Shown here: piece by piece, positions 20,053 through 30,526 of the stretch
Position numbering within the stretch: position 1 is the stretch's first letter
Layout: every line of letters starts with the position of its first letter
NCBI RefSeq assembly: GCF_001997345.1
Contig: NZ_CP019606.1
Span: 930,001 to 994,000, forward strand
Direction of reading: 5' to 3'
From: Tessaracoccus aquimaris
GTDB lineage: Bacteria; Actinomycetota; Actinomycetes; Propionibacteriales; Propionibacteriaceae
Length of the DNA: 64,000 nucleotides
Translations under genes and position numbers: made by a program
Notes under the pieces: generated by a model
Databases searched by the model: none
Seen by the model: only the letters and a program-made list of their open reading frames with translations
What the model was told of the DNA's origin: nothing

Positions 20053-20510
20053 TCGACATCAACAACGAGTCCGGCGTCGAGGCAGACGAGCTGGGGCTCG
20101 TGGCCCTTTCGCGCTATGCGCTCGACCAGTTGCGGATCCACCCCCAGGCCGACCTGTCGATCGTGCTCGTCGACGAGGAGACCATGACGCAGTACCACGA
20201 GCGTTTCATGGACCTTCCGGGCCCGACAGACGTGATGAGCTTCCCGATGGACGAGCTCCGCGCACCCGACGAGGATGAGGAGCCCCCGCTCGGGCTGCTC
20301 GGCGACATCGTGATCTGCCCGCAGATCACCAGCCAGCAGGCGGCCGAAAACGGGCGGGAGCCAGCAGCCGAGATCGAGTATCTGCTCATCCACGGCCTGC
20401 TGCATCTGCTCGGCCACGACCATGCGGAGCCGGAGGAGAAGGCGGTCATGTTCGCGCTGAACGACCGGATCATCGCTGGCTGGGAACTGGCCCGCACAGG
20501 CACCGCCTGA
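20049..20510 (+). CDS. ybeY: Endoribonuclease YbeY (rRNA maturation factor)
   Basis: 153-aa zinc-dependent RNase involved in 16S rRNA 3'-end maturation. The H-x3-H-x5-H zinc motif is 'HGLLHLLGHDH' (His115, His119, His125), and 'GPTDVMSFPMDE' is the conserved upstream block. GTG 20049 overlaps the phoH stop, the normal coupling of this pair. The APC permease gene begins one base after the stop. Confidence 0.96.
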   Translation: MIDINNESGVEADELGLVALSRYALDQLRIHPQADLSIVLVDEETMTQYHERFMDLPGPTDVMSFPMDELRAPDEDEEPPLGLLGDIVICPQITSQQAAENGREPAAEIEYLLIHGLLHLLGHDHAEPEEKAVMFALNDRIIAGWELARTGTA

Positions 20511-20511
20511 G

Positions 20512-21750
20512 ATGGCCGACTCGTCGCTGAACCGCAGTCTCGGCCTCGGCGACGCCATCGCCATCGGCGTCGCCTCCATGGTGGGCGCGGGGGTGTTCGT
20601 CGTGTGGGGCCCCGCCGCGTCCTCCGCGGGCGGGTTGCTGCTGGTCGCCCTCGTCATCGCGGGCGTCGTCGCCTGGTGCAATGCATCAAGTTCGGCCCAG
20701 TTGGCGGCCCAGTATCCGTCGGCCGGCGGCACCTATGTGTTCGGTCGCGAGCGGCTTGGGCCGTGGCCGGGGTATCTCGCGGGCTGGAGTTTCGTCGTCG
20801 GCAAGACCGCCTCGTGCGCGGCGATGGCGATGGCCTTCTCCGCCTATGTCGTGCCAGAGGCCTGGCAGCGGCCGGTCGCGATCGGCATCGTGTGGGTGCT
20901 GGTGGGGATCAACTGCCTCGGGGTGACCCGCACGGCCCTCGCCGCGCGGATCCTGGCGTTCGCGGCCCTCGTCGGGCTCGCCACCGCGCTCGCCGTCGGC
21001 TGGTCGGACGGTCCGACGGCGTCGTTCGGCTGGGCGCCGGGTGAGATGGGCGGCGCCTACGGCACGCTGCAGGCCGCCGGGTTGCTGTTCTTCGCGTTCG
21101 CCGGCTACGCCCGGATCGCCACGATGGGCGAGGAGGTCCGCGACCCGGCCCGCACCATCCCACGGGCGATCCTGGGGGCGCTGGTGCTGGTGCTTGCCAT
21201 CTACGCGGTGGTCGCCGTCAGCCTCCTGTACCTGCTCGGCCCCGACCTGCTCGCGCAGCAGGCCGCGCCGCTGACGGCGCTCGTAGCGGGGCATCCGGTC
21301 GCCCGGATCGTGCTGACCGTCGGGGCCGCCGCGGCGATCGCTGGCGCCCTGCTCGGGCTGACCACCGGCATCGGCCGCACCTGGCTCGCGATGTCCCGCG
21401 AGGGGGATCTGCCCCGCTGGTTCGCGGTCACCCACCCGAGGACAAAGGTTCCGCACCGCATCGAGATCGTCCTCGCCGTGGTGCTCACCGCGGTGCTGCT
21501 GGTCGCCGACCTGCGCGGCGCCATCGGCTTCTCGTCGTTCGCGGTGCTGCTGTACTACCTCGTCGCCAACGTCGCCGCCTACACCCAGGACGCCGAGCAC
21601 CGGCGCTACCCGCGGGCGCTGCAGGTCGTGGGCGCCGTGCTGTGTGTGGTGCTCGCCGCGACGCTGCCGTGGACCTCGGTGCTCGGCGGGGTGCTGCTGC
21701 TCGCCGTCGGCGCGCTGTGGAGACTCCTGCGTCCGCGCGCGCTGCGGTAG
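20512..21750 (+). CDS. APC family amino acid permease
   Basis: 412-aa secondary transporter of the amino acid-polyamine-organocation superfamily with about 11-12 membrane spans. TM1 has the broken-helix motif 'IAIGVASMVGAGVFVVWGPA', and the conserved loop 'MGEEVRDPARTIPRAI' lies near residue 205. The substrate cannot be read from sequence. It sits one base after ybeY, between ybeY and the corC-like gene, which are usually adjacent, so it is probably an insertion into the core cluster. Confidence 0.88.
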   Translation: MADSSLNRSLGLGDAIAIGVASMVGAGVFVVWGPAASSAGGLLLVALVIAGVVAWCNASSSAQLAAQYPSAGGTYVFGRERLGPWPGYLAGWSFVVGKTASCAAMAMAFSAYVVPEAWQRPVAIGIVWVLVGINCLGVTRTALAARILAFAALVGLATALAVGWSDGPTASFGWAPGEMGGAYGTLQAAGLLFFAFAGYARIATMGEEVRDPARTIPRAILGALVLVLAIYAVVAVSLLYLLGPDLLAQQAAPLTALVAGHPVARIVLTVGAAAAIAGALLGLTTGIGRTWLAMSREGDLPRWFAVTHPRTKVPHRIEIVLAVVLTAVLLVADLRGAIGFSSFAVLLYYLVANVAAYTQDAEHRRYPRALQVVGAVLCVVLAATLPWTSVLGGVLLLAVGALWRLLRPRALR

Positions 21751-21798
21751 AATCTCGCAGCGCACCTGTAGTCGAGTAAAGCGAGTTGATCACGCCCC

Positions 21799-23115
21799 GT
21801 GTCCCAGTCCGAGTGGATTGAGCTTGGCATCGCGCTGCTGTGCGCCATCGGAGCCTCTCTGATGGCGGCCGTCGAGACGGCCCTCAGCGTCATCACCAAA
21901 TCCCGCGCCGAGCGCATGGTCGAACATGGGGAGCGGGGCGCCGAGCGCATCCGGTTGATCGCCCAGGACCCAGCGCCGTCCATCAACGCCGTCATGTTCA
22001 CCCGGATGGCGCTGGAGACCACCTCGATCGTGGTGGCCTCCATCGTGATGTTCACGCAGTTCCGGGCCGACTGGACCCGCGCGCTCGTCACCATCGCCAT
22101 CATGCTCGTCGTGTCGTTCATCCTGTGGGGCGTCGCGCCCCGCACGCTCGGCAGGCAGAACCCGGAGAAGACGCTGACGTTCTTCGGGCCGCTGATCAGC
22201 GGCCTGACCACCGTCTTCGGCCCGATCGCGCAGTTGATGATCCTGCTCGGCAACGCGCTGACCCCTGGCCGCGGCTACACGGACGGACCGTTCGCCACCG
22301 AGGCCGAACTGCGCGACCTCGTCGACATGGCCGAGGCGAACGAGCTGATCGAGGCCGGCGAGTCGAAGATGATCCACTCGGTCTTCGAGTTGGGCGACAC
22401 CATCGTCAAGGAGGTGATGGTCCCGCGCACCGACATGGTCTACATCCCCAAGGACCGCACCCTGCGGCAACTGCTGTCGCTGGCGCTGAGGTCCGGCTTC
22501 TCGCGCATCCCGGTCGTGGGGGAGAACCTCGATGACGTGCTCGGCGTCATCTACCTCAAGGACGTCACGAAGCGGATCTACGACTATCCCGACGCAGAGC
22601 GCCGCGAGAGCGTCGCCTCCTTGATGCGCCCGGCGGTGTTCTGCCCCGACTCCAAGCCGGTCAGCGAGTTGCTGCACGACATGCAGTTGAGCCATTCGCA
22701 CCTGGTGATGGTCGTCGACGAGTTCGGCGGCACCGCGGGGCTCGCCACCATCGAGGACATCCTCGAGGAGATCGTCGGCGAGATCGTCGACGAGTACGAC
22801 CAGGACGCGCCCGCCGTCGCGGATCTCGGCGGAGGCCGCTACCGGGTCTCATCCCGGCTGCCGCTCGACGAGTTGGGGGCCTTGTTCAACCTCGACCTGG
22901 ACGACGATGACGTCGAGACCGTCGGCGGGCTGATGGCCAAGCAGCTCAATCTCGTTCCCATCCCCGGTTCCCGCACCATCGTCGGTAACATCGAGCTGAT
23001 CGCGGACCGGGCCATCGGGCGTCGCCACCAGATCGGCACGGTGCTCGCCCGCCAACTCACCGACGAAGAACTCGCCGATGAGTCCAACCACGAAGGTGAA
23101 GATGACGATGACTGA
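21799..23115 (+). CDS. CNNM/CBS-domain hemolysin-family protein (CorC/HlyC-like)
   Basis: 438 aa. An N-terminal CNNM (DUF21) membrane domain of three to four helices ends near residue 160. A CBS pair follows ('EVMVPRTDMVYIPKDRTLR' and 'MRPAVFCPDSKPVSELL'), then 'HSHLVMVVDEFGGTAGLATI' and a C-terminal CorC_HlyC domain with an acidic tail. Relatives are implicated in Mg2+ or Co2+ homeostasis; the hemolysin name is historical. GTG 21799 start. The end overlaps the start of era. Confidence 0.9.
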   Translation: MSQSEWIELGIALLCAIGASLMAAVETALSVITKSRAERMVEHGERGAERIRLIAQDPAPSINAVMFTRMALETTSIVVASIVMFTQFRADWTRALVTIAIMLVVSFILWGVAPRTLGRQNPEKTLTFFGPLISGLTTVFGPIAQLMILLGNALTPGRGYTDGPFATEAELRDLVDMAEANELIEAGESKMIHSVFELGDTIVKEVMVPRTDMVYIPKDRTLRQLLSLALRSGFSRIPVVGENLDDVLGVIYLKDVTKRIYDYPDAERRESVASLMRPAVFCPDSKPVSELLHDMQLSHSHLVMVVDEFGGTAGLATIEDILEEIVGEIVDEYDQDAPAVADLGGGRYRVSSRLPLDELGALFNLDLDDDDVETVGGLMAKQLNLVPIPGSRTIVGNIELIADRAIGRRHQIGTVLARQLTDEELADESNHEGEDDDD

Positions 23116-24034
23116 CCAGGGATTCCATTCGGGCTTCGCGTGCTTCGTTGGTCGACCCAACGCGGGCAAGTCGACGCTCACCAACGCGCTGGTCGGCCAG
23201 AAGATCGCGATCGCGTCCTCCAAGCCGCAGACCACGCGCCACGTGGTGCGCGGCATCGTCACGGAGCCCGACGGCCAACTGATCCTGATCGACACCCCGG
23301 GGCTGCACCGCCCCCGCACCCTCCTCGGCCAGCGACTCAACGACCTCGTCTTCGAGACGTGGGCGGAGGTCGACGTGGTCGGCGTCTGCCTGCCGTGCGA
23401 TCAGCGCATCGGGCCCGGCGACAAGTTCATCATCGGTCAGCTCGCGAAGCTCGAGCGGCGCCCACTGTTCGTGGCGCTCGCCACGAAGACCGACCTGGTC
23501 AGCAAGGAGCGGCAGCTCTCGCACCTCGTCGACGTCGCAGGCGTCGCCGAGGAGCTCGGCATCGAATGGGCGCAGGTCATCCCGTGCTCGGCGACCGGCG
23601 GCGACAACGTCGAGGTCGTCAAGGAGCAGCTCATCGCGCTGCTGCCCGAGGGGCCGATGTACTACCCCGACGGTGAGATCACCGACGAGCCGACCGAGAC
23701 GCTGATCGCGGAGCTGATCCGTGAGGCGGCGCTCGAGGGCGTCCGCGACGAGCTGCCGCACTCGATCGCCGTGATGATCGACGAGATCCTGCCGCGCCCC
23801 GATCGGCCGGAGGACAAGCCCCTGACAGACATCTTCGCCTCCATCGTCGTGGAGCGGGATTCGCAGAAGGGCATCATCATCGGGCACAAGGGGGAGCGGC
23901 TCCGCGAGATCGGCGCGACCGCACGCGAGCAGATCAACAGGCTACTCGGGACGCGCGTCCACCTGAACCTGCACGTCAAGGTGATGAAGGAATGGCAGCG
24001 CGACGCCAAGTACCTCAACCGGTTGGGGTTCTGA
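23102..24034 (+). CDS. era: GTPase Era
   Basis: 310-aa essential GTPase for 30S subunit assembly. G1 is 'GRPNAGKST', G3 'DTPGLH', and G4 'TKTD' in place of the canonical NKxD, a common Era variant in actinobacteria. The C-terminal KH domain is 'GIIIGHKGERLREIGATAR'. ATG 23102 has GAAGG at 23092-23096; ATG 23108 is an alternative. Overlaps the corC-like gene by 14 bases. The following 177 bases carry a promoter and operator-like sites for the next operon. Confidence 0.96.
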   Translation: MTMTDQGFHSGFACFVGRPNAGKSTLTNALVGQKIAIASSKPQTTRHVVRGIVTEPDGQLILIDTPGLHRPRTLLGQRLNDLVFETWAEVDVVGVCLPCDQRIGPGDKFIIGQLAKLERRPLFVALATKTDLVSKERQLSHLVDVAGVAEELGIEWAQVIPCSATGGDNVEVVKEQLIALLPEGPMYYPDGEITDEPTETLIAELIREAALEGVRDELPHSIAVMIDEILPRPDRPEDKPLTDIFASIVVERDSQKGIIIGHKGERLREIGATAREQINRLLGTRVHLNLHVKVMKEWQRDAKYLNRLGF

Positions 24035-24082
24035 CCCGCCGGTCATGTCCACTGTGCTCAAATGAGCGAAAGTTATGCGCGA

Positions 24083-24094
24083 GTGAACGGTCAC
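24083..24094 (+). promoter_or_regulatory. Operator-like site upstream of the second sugar importer
   Basis: GTGAACGGTCAC differs by one base from the core of the palindrome at 5879-5892 (GTGACCGGTCAC). Related fragments follow: GGTCACGACC at about 24106 and ACCGGTC at about 24135. The site lies about 35 bases upstream of the predicted -35 at 24128. Binding by the LacI protein encoded here, or by a paralogue elsewhere, is inference. Confidence 0.4.
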
Positions 24095-24127
24095 CATAAC
24101 GGTTGGGTCACGACCGAATTGGTCATG

Positions 24128-24157
24128 TTCACAAACCGGTCGCTTCCTTTCTAGTAT
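24128..24157 (+). promoter_or_regulatory. Promoter of the second sugar importer operon
   Basis: TTCACA (24128-24133) and TAGTAT (24152-24157) separated by 18 bases resemble a housekeeping promoter. The predicted start lies about 48 bases before the GTG of the binding-protein gene. The -35/-10 spacer contains ACCGGTC, so a repressor could bind here. Confidence 0.5.
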
Positions 24158-24211
24158 CACGGCATCAGCCAGTTTCATGGCTGCCTTGACCCGTAAGGAA
24201 AGGAAGCACAC

Positions 24212-25492
24212 GTGAACAAGCGTGTCCTCAAGTTCGGAACCGTGGCTCTCATCGGCGCGTTCGCGCTGTCCGCCTGTGGGGGCGGTGGTGGCGACAAGGG
24301 CGAAGGCACGACGCCAGCGTCCACGGCCGATCCGGCGTCGCTCGAGACCACCATCAAGATCCTCGCCCCCTCGTATGCCGACTCGTCCAAGGCCGACTGG
24401 GACAAGATCACGGCAGAGTTCAACAAGACCTACCCCAAGGTGAAGGTCGAACTGCAGATCGAGGGCTGGGACGGCTTCTCCGACAAGGTCTCGGCGCGCA
24501 TCCAGGCCAAGGACTACCCGGACATCCTCAACGACAACGCGTTCGCGGCGTCGGCCGACGCGGGCATCCTCTACCCGATCGACGAGGTGCTCAGCAAGGA
24601 GACCCTCGCCGCCATCGAGCCGTCGCTCCTGAAGAACGGCCAGGGCACCGACGGCAAGCAGTGGGCTGCCCCCGACATCGCAAGCTCCCGGATGCTCGCC
24701 TACAACACCGACCTGTTTGAGAAGGCAGGCATCGCGGCGCCGCCGAAGACGTGGGCCGAGATGGATGACGCGGCCAAGAAGATCGTCGCGCTCGGCAACG
24801 ACACCCGCGGCTACGGCATGCCGCTCGGCAAGGAAGAGGCGCAGGTTGAGGCCTCGCTGTGGCTGTGGGGCGCCGGTGGCAACTGGGTCGTCGACGGTGC
24901 GCTCAAGGCCGACACGCCCGAGGCCGAGGCCGGCTTCGCGCAGATGAAGAAGATGCACGCCGACGGCCTCACGCAGGCCAACCTGGAGGACAACCGCCAG
25001 GATGTCGCCAACCTGTTCCAGGCTGGCAAGCTCGGCATGCTCGTCGCGCACTCGCCGATCGTGACCGACGCCGAGGCAAAGGGCATCAAGGTCGCCCTGG
25101 CTCCGGTCCCGGACAAGGACGGCGGGGAGGGCGTCGCCACTGGCGTGACCGACTTCATCGTCGCGTTCAACAACGACGACGCGAAGCGCAAGCAGGCCAC
25201 CGCCGCCTACCTCGACCTGATGTACTCCGACGCGATGTACGAGGGCTGGTACAAGGGCACCAAGCTGCTCCCGGTGACCACCTCGATGATCGAGAAGGCC
25301 AAGACCGAGGCGGCAAACGACAACGACAAGGCGTTCCTCGAGGCCCTGTCGATCGTCAAGTTCCTGCCCGTGGGCGACCCCGGCTGGGATGCCCTCCAGG
25401 CAGCGCTGCAGGGTTCGGCGTACAAGGTCGGTTCCGAGGAACCGTCGGCTCTCCTGAAGGAGATCCAGGCCCAGGTCGACGCCCAGAGCTGA
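24212..25492 (+). CDS. Sugar ABC transporter substrate-binding lipoprotein
   Basis: 426-aa family 1 extracellular solute-binding protein. The N-terminal signal peptide ends in the lipobox 'LSAC' (Cys about residue 22), so it is membrane-anchored. Body features include 'WDKITAEFNKTYPKVKVELQ', 'YNTDLFEKAGIAAPPKTW' and 'GKLGMLVAHSP'. GTG 24212 follows a strong AAGGAAAGGAAG ribosome site. It heads an SBP-permease-permease operon. The substrate is not predictable; a carbohydrate is expected from the family. Confidence 0.93.
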   Translation: MNKRVLKFGTVALIGAFALSACGGGGGDKGEGTTPASTADPASLETTIKILAPSYADSSKADWDKITAEFNKTYPKVKVELQIEGWDGFSDKVSARIQAKDYPDILNDNAFAASADAGILYPIDEVLSKETLAAIEPSLLKNGQGTDGKQWAAPDIASSRMLAYNTDLFEKAGIAAPPKTWAEMDDAAKKIVALGNDTRGYGMPLGKEEAQVEASLWLWGAGGNWVVDGALKADTPEAEAGFAQMKKMHADGLTQANLEDNRQDVANLFQAGKLGMLVAHSPIVTDAEAKGIKVALAPVPDKDGGEGVATGVTDFIVAFNNDDAKRKQATAAYLDLMYSDAMYEGWYKGTKLLPVTTSMIEKAKTEAANDNDKAFLEALSIVKFLPVGDPGWDALQAALQGSAYKVGSEEPSALLKEIQAQVDAQS

Positions 25493-25511
25493 CGACCGAG
25501 CCGGTACCGGG

Positions 25512-25537
25512 CGGGGGGCGCGAGGACGCGCCTCCCG
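25512..25537 (+). promoter_or_regulatory. Intra-operon GC hairpin after the binding-protein gene
   Basis: CGGGGGGCGCG and CGCGCCTCCCG pair over 11 positions (one G-T wobble) around a 4-base loop. An overlapping alternative hairpin CCCGC-TTCG-GCGGG follows. It lies in the gap between binding-protein and permease genes and lacks a T-tract. Likely a transcript-stabilising or attenuating element, as at 1033-1054. Confidence 0.5.
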
Positions 25538-25571
25538 CTTCGGCGGGCTCACAGAGGAAGGCCACAATCCA

Positions 25572-26513
25572 GTGTCAACCACCACCATCGAGACGGGCGT
25601 CGAGCGGAAGCAGTCCTCGCGTCTACGGGAGACGATCACGGCCCTGCCGTGGCTGCTGCCCACCCTGATCCTGATCGCGGGCGTCGTGCTCTACCCGACC
25701 GTCCTGATGATCTACACCTCATTCTTCAAGTTCAACAACAAGGGCATCCAGAAGGGCGACGCGCCCGTCGGGCTCGACAACTACATCGGCCCGGCAGGCG
25801 CGTTAACCTTCCCTGGCGTCCCGGTCGGCCGGATCATCCTCAACACGATCGTCTGGGTCGTCGTCGTGGTGATCGTCACCGTCGCGCTGTCGCTCCTGCT
25901 GGCCCAGTTCCTGAACAAGCCGTTCCGGGGCCGCAAGCTGCTTCGCCTCTTCATCATCCTCCCGTGGGCCTGTTCCGTCGTGATGACGGCCACCGTCTTC
26001 AGGTACGGACTGCAGGAGAACGTCGGGCTCTTCAACCGGTTGATGGTCGACACCGGGATCATCGAGACGGCCCGCGCGTGGACGAAGGACCCGACAAGCG
26101 CGTTCTGGATCGCGGTCTTCGTCGCGGTCTACGTCTCCCTCCCGTTCACGACCTACACGATCCTCGCGGGCCTGCAGGCCGTCCCCGGCGACGTGCTGGA
26201 GGCCGCACACGTCGACGGCGCCAACTCGGTGCAGCGCTACTGGCAGATCGTGCTTCCGCTGCTGCGTCCGGCGATCGCCACGGCCGCGCTGATCAACATC
26301 ATCAACGTGTTCAACTCGCTGCCCATCCTGAGGTTGTTGCAGGAGACCCCCGGCTACCACACCGGGCACATCACCACGACGCTGATGTTCGAGTACCAGA
26401 AGTCGCTCGGCCCAGGCGTCTCGTCGGCGCTCTCGGTGCTGAACTTCCTGTTCTGCCTGGTGATCATCGCGATCTACCTGAGCGTCGTCCAGCCGACGAA
26501 GGAGGTGGACTGA
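25572..26513 (+). CDS. Sugar ABC transporter permease (MalF type)
   Basis: 313-aa permease with about six membrane spans. The EAA loop is 'EAAHVDGANSVQRYWQIVLP' near residue 215. It follows the binding-protein gene by 79 bases including the hairpin at 25512. GTG start; the next permease begins one base after the stop. Imports the ligand of the preceding lipoprotein together with the 26515 gene product. Confidence 0.92.
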   Translation: MSTTTIETGVERKQSSRLRETITALPWLLPTLILIAGVVLYPTVLMIYTSFFKFNNKGIQKGDAPVGLDNYIGPAGALTFPGVPVGRIILNTIVWVVVVVIVTVALSLLLAQFLNKPFRGRKLLRLFIILPWACSVVMTATVFRYGLQENVGLFNRLMVDTGIIETARAWTKDPTSAFWIAVFVAVYVSLPFTTYTILAGLQAVPGDVLEAAHVDGANSVQRYWQIVLPLLRPAIATAALINIINVFNSLPILRLLQETPGYHTGHITTTLMFEYQKSLGPGVSSALSVLNFLFCLVIIAIYLSVVQPTKEVD

Positions 26514-26514
26514 C

Positions 26515-27369
26515 ATGGCCCGCATACCGGTCCAGAGCGTCCTGAACAAGCGTCCCAGCCCGTGGGTGATCGCGCTCGGGTCGCTGGTGATCGTCGCCTT
26601 CTTCGGGTTCCCCTACGCGCTGATGTTTGTCACGTCGCTGAAGTCCCGGCTCGAGGTCACAGACATCCCGCCCGCGTACTTCCCGTCGAGGCCTCACTTC
26701 GAGAACTACGTCAACGTGTGGTCCTCCGAGGTGAACCCGGCCGCCTCGCTGCTGTCGACGGTGGTGATCGCGGGGGGCGCAACGCTGCTGGTGTTGCTCG
26801 TCGCGACCCCCGCCGCCTACTACGTGGCCCGCTTCCGTTTCCCCGGCCGAATGGTCTTCCTGCTGCTTGTGCTCATCACGCAGATGCTGCAGCCGACGGT
26901 GCTCGCCGTCGGCCTGTTCCAGGAGTTCAAGGGCTGGCAGGGCTACGCGGTCTGGGGGGCGCTGATCCTGATCAACGCGGCCTTCAACCTCAGCTTCGCG
27001 ATCTGGATCATGCAGGCGTTCTTCGCCTCCGTGCCGAAGGAGATCGACGAGGCGGCCCTCATCGACGGCCTCGGGCGGATGCAGACGATGTTCCGGATCT
27101 CCCTTCCCCTGGTGTGGCCCGGCATCGTGACCGCCATCGTGTTCGTCTTCGTCAACTCGTGGAACGAGTACGCCGCGGCGCTGATCCTGGTCCAGCAGAC
27201 CGAGTTGCAGCCGCTGACGGTGTCGATGCCGCGCTTCCTGGGCCTCTACATCCAGGACTGGCAGTATCTGTTCACCGTCGCGCTCATCGCGATCGTGCCG
27301 GTGATCATCTTGTTCTCCATCATCGAGAGGCGACTGATCGGCGGCCTGACCGCGGGCTCCGTGAAGTGA
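26515..27369 (+). CDS. Sugar ABC transporter permease (MalG type)
   Basis: 284-aa permease. N-terminal span 'VIALGSLVIVAFFGFPYALM', EAA loop 'DEAALIDGLGRMQTMFRI' near residue 185. Last gene of the importer operon. A terminator hairpin follows at 27392. No ATPase or hydrolase gene accompanies the importer, so energising must come from a shared ATPase encoded elsewhere. Confidence 0.92.
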   Translation: MARIPVQSVLNKRPSPWVIALGSLVIVAFFGFPYALMFVTSLKSRLEVTDIPPAYFPSRPHFENYVNVWSSEVNPAASLLSTVVIAGGATLLVLLVATPAAYYVARFRFPGRMVFLLLVLITQMLQPTVLAVGLFQEFKGWQGYAVWGALILINAAFNLSFAIWIMQAFFASVPKEIDEAALIDGLGRMQTMFRISLPLVWPGIVTAIVFVFVNSWNEYAAALILVQQTELQPLTVSMPRFLGLYIQDWQYLFTVALIAIVPVIILFSIIERRLIGGLTAGSVK

Positions 27370-27391
27370 GGCCGTAAGGCTGGACGCGCGA

Positions 27392-27429
27392 GCGACGAGG
27401 GGAGGAGCGCAGGTTCCTCCCCTCGCCGC
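27392..27429 (+). terminator. Transcription terminator after the second importer
   Basis: A 15-bp stem (GCGACGAGGGGAGGA with TCCTCCCCTCGCCGC, one mismatch) around an 8-base loop lies 22 bases after the permease stop. It is followed by TTGTCC, so the T-tract is weak, as is common in high-GC genomes. Confidence 0.7.
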
Positions 27430-27490
27430 TTGTCCACGATGCGAAGTGAGACCCTGTCTGTGCTGGGAATCGGATGCTAGGGTGACGCTC

Positions 27491-27519
27491 GTGGCATGGC
27501 AGAACCTCCTCCTCCGCTG

Positions 27520-27538
<19 letters not shown>
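27491..27538 (+). CDS. leuA leader peptide (15 aa, three consecutive Leu codons)
   Basis: GTG 27491 to TAA 27538 encodes VAWQNLLLRCRSEAR with codons CTC-CTC-CTC in a row. An AGGGTGA sequence lies 6 bases before the GTG. The leader lies 72 bases upstream of leuA, and its last codons form the 5' arm of a strong hairpin (27520-27563). This is the classic layout of ribosome-mediated leucine attenuation: stalling at the Leu codons when charged tRNA-Leu is scarce should prevent the terminator from forming. Confidence 0.8.
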
Positions 27539-29350
<1,812 letters not shown>

Positions 29351-29355
29351 CGGCG

Positions 29356-29403
29356 ACCGACCCGGCAGGCCCTCCGACGTGTGGTCGGGCGTGCCGGGTC
29401 GGT
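29356..29403 (+). terminator. Terminator of leuA
   Basis: ACCGACCCGGCA (29356-29367) and TGCCGGGTCGGT (29392-29403) form a perfect 12-bp stem enclosing a secondary GCCC/GGGC hairpin. It starts 5 bases after the leuA stop and ends 30 bases before the next start. Confidence 0.8.
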
Positions 29404-29433
29404 GCTGTCTGCGGCAGGCAATAGGGTCGGGGC

Positions 29434-30525
29434 ATGAGTTCTCGACCGGCTGGCAAGGGGCGCGCGGGCGGCGCGCCCCGGCCATCCTCCGGCGGTAAGG
29501 CCCGAGTGTCGTCCGGGGCCAAGCTGCGTACGACGCAGTCGGCGGCCAAGTCCTCGCAGGCCAAGCCCCGTGCGTCGCAGTCATCGGCCAAGGCCTCCCA
29601 GGCGAAGCCGCGGACGGGCCGCGTCTCGGGCGTCGCGGTCGGCACCAGGCGGCCGCCGGCCAAGCCGACGGCGACGCGGCACCGGCGAAGGCCGACGCCC
29701 CGGCGTTGGCCAAGGCGCCTGGCGCTGACGCTGGTGATCGCCTTCGCGCTCGGGGCCGCGACCCTTGTCCGGGCCGACTGGGAGGTCCACAACACCTTCC
29801 TCAACACCACGTCTCACCGGACAGACGAGCTCTCCTCCGAACTGCGCGTGGTGCAGTTGACCGACTTCCACAACATCCCGAGGCCGGCGCAGGTGCGCGA
29901 CATCGTCGAGTTGGTGCGCGGCGCCGACCCCGACCTGATCGCGATCACCGGCGACCTCATCAACACCAACAACCGCACGCTCGACCCGGTCAGGCGACTG
30001 CTCGATGGCCTGTCGGGGATCGACGCGCCGCGCTACTACGTCGACGGCAATCACGACCACTGGTCCGCCGACCACGCCAAGCTGCACGAACTCCTCGAAC
30101 GCTTCGGCGTCACGATCCTGACCGACGCGAACACCCAGGTGAGCGGCGACTTCGGGCGGCTGTCGCTGATCGGCGTCGACGACTACTTCTCCGGCAACGG
30201 GGACATCGACGCGGCGGTCGCGGGCCTCCCGGAGAAGGGGTTCCGGCTGGTGCTGACGCACTCGCCGGAGATCTTCGGCGAGTTGGACCGCACCAACATC
30301 GACTACGCCATGTGCGGCCACACCCACGGCGGTCAGATCCGGCTTCCGCTGATCGGCGCCATCTACCAACCGGGCGGCAACTGGTTCCCGAAGGTCAGCA
30401 AGGGCGCCTACGTCGACGGCGGCGCGACGCTCTTCGTCGACTCGGGTCTCGGCGTCACAGGGCCGAAGCTGAGGCTGTTCAACCAGTCCCAGGTCACGCT
30501 GCACCGCATCGGCCCGGACGTCTGA
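29434..30525 (+). CDS. Membrane-anchored metallophosphoesterase
   Basis: 363 aa. Residues 1-90 are a low-complexity, basic Ser/Ala/Lys/Gln/Pro tract with the repeat 'SQAKPR'. One membrane segment follows ('LALTLVIAFALGAATLV', about 95-111). The calcineurin-like domain has 'QLTDFHNIP', 'AITGDLINTNN', 'YVDGNHDHW', 'VLTHSP' and 'CGHTHGGQI', the full metal-binding set. Related membrane phosphoesterases act on UDP-diacylglucosamine or lipid phosphates, but the substrate here is unknown. The cytoplasmic basic tail is unusual in length. Confidence 0.88.
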   Translation: MSSRPAGKGRAGGAPRPSSGGKARVSSGAKLRTTQSAAKSSQAKPRASQSSAKASQAKPRTGRVSGVAVGTRRPPAKPTATRHRRRPTPRRWPRRLALTLVIAFALGAATLVRADWEVHNTFLNTTSHRTDELSSELRVVQLTDFHNIPRPAQVRDIVELVRGADPDLIAITGDLINTNNRTLDPVRRLLDGLSGIDAPRYYVDGNHDHWSADHAKLHELLERFGVTILTDANTQVSGDFGRLSLIGVDDYFSGNGDIDAAVAGLPEKGFRLVLTHSPEIFGELDRTNIDYAMCGHTHGGQIRLPLIGAIYQPGGNWFPKVSKGAYVDGGATLFVDSGLGVTGPKLRLFNQSQVTLHRIGPDV

Positions 30526-30526
30526 G

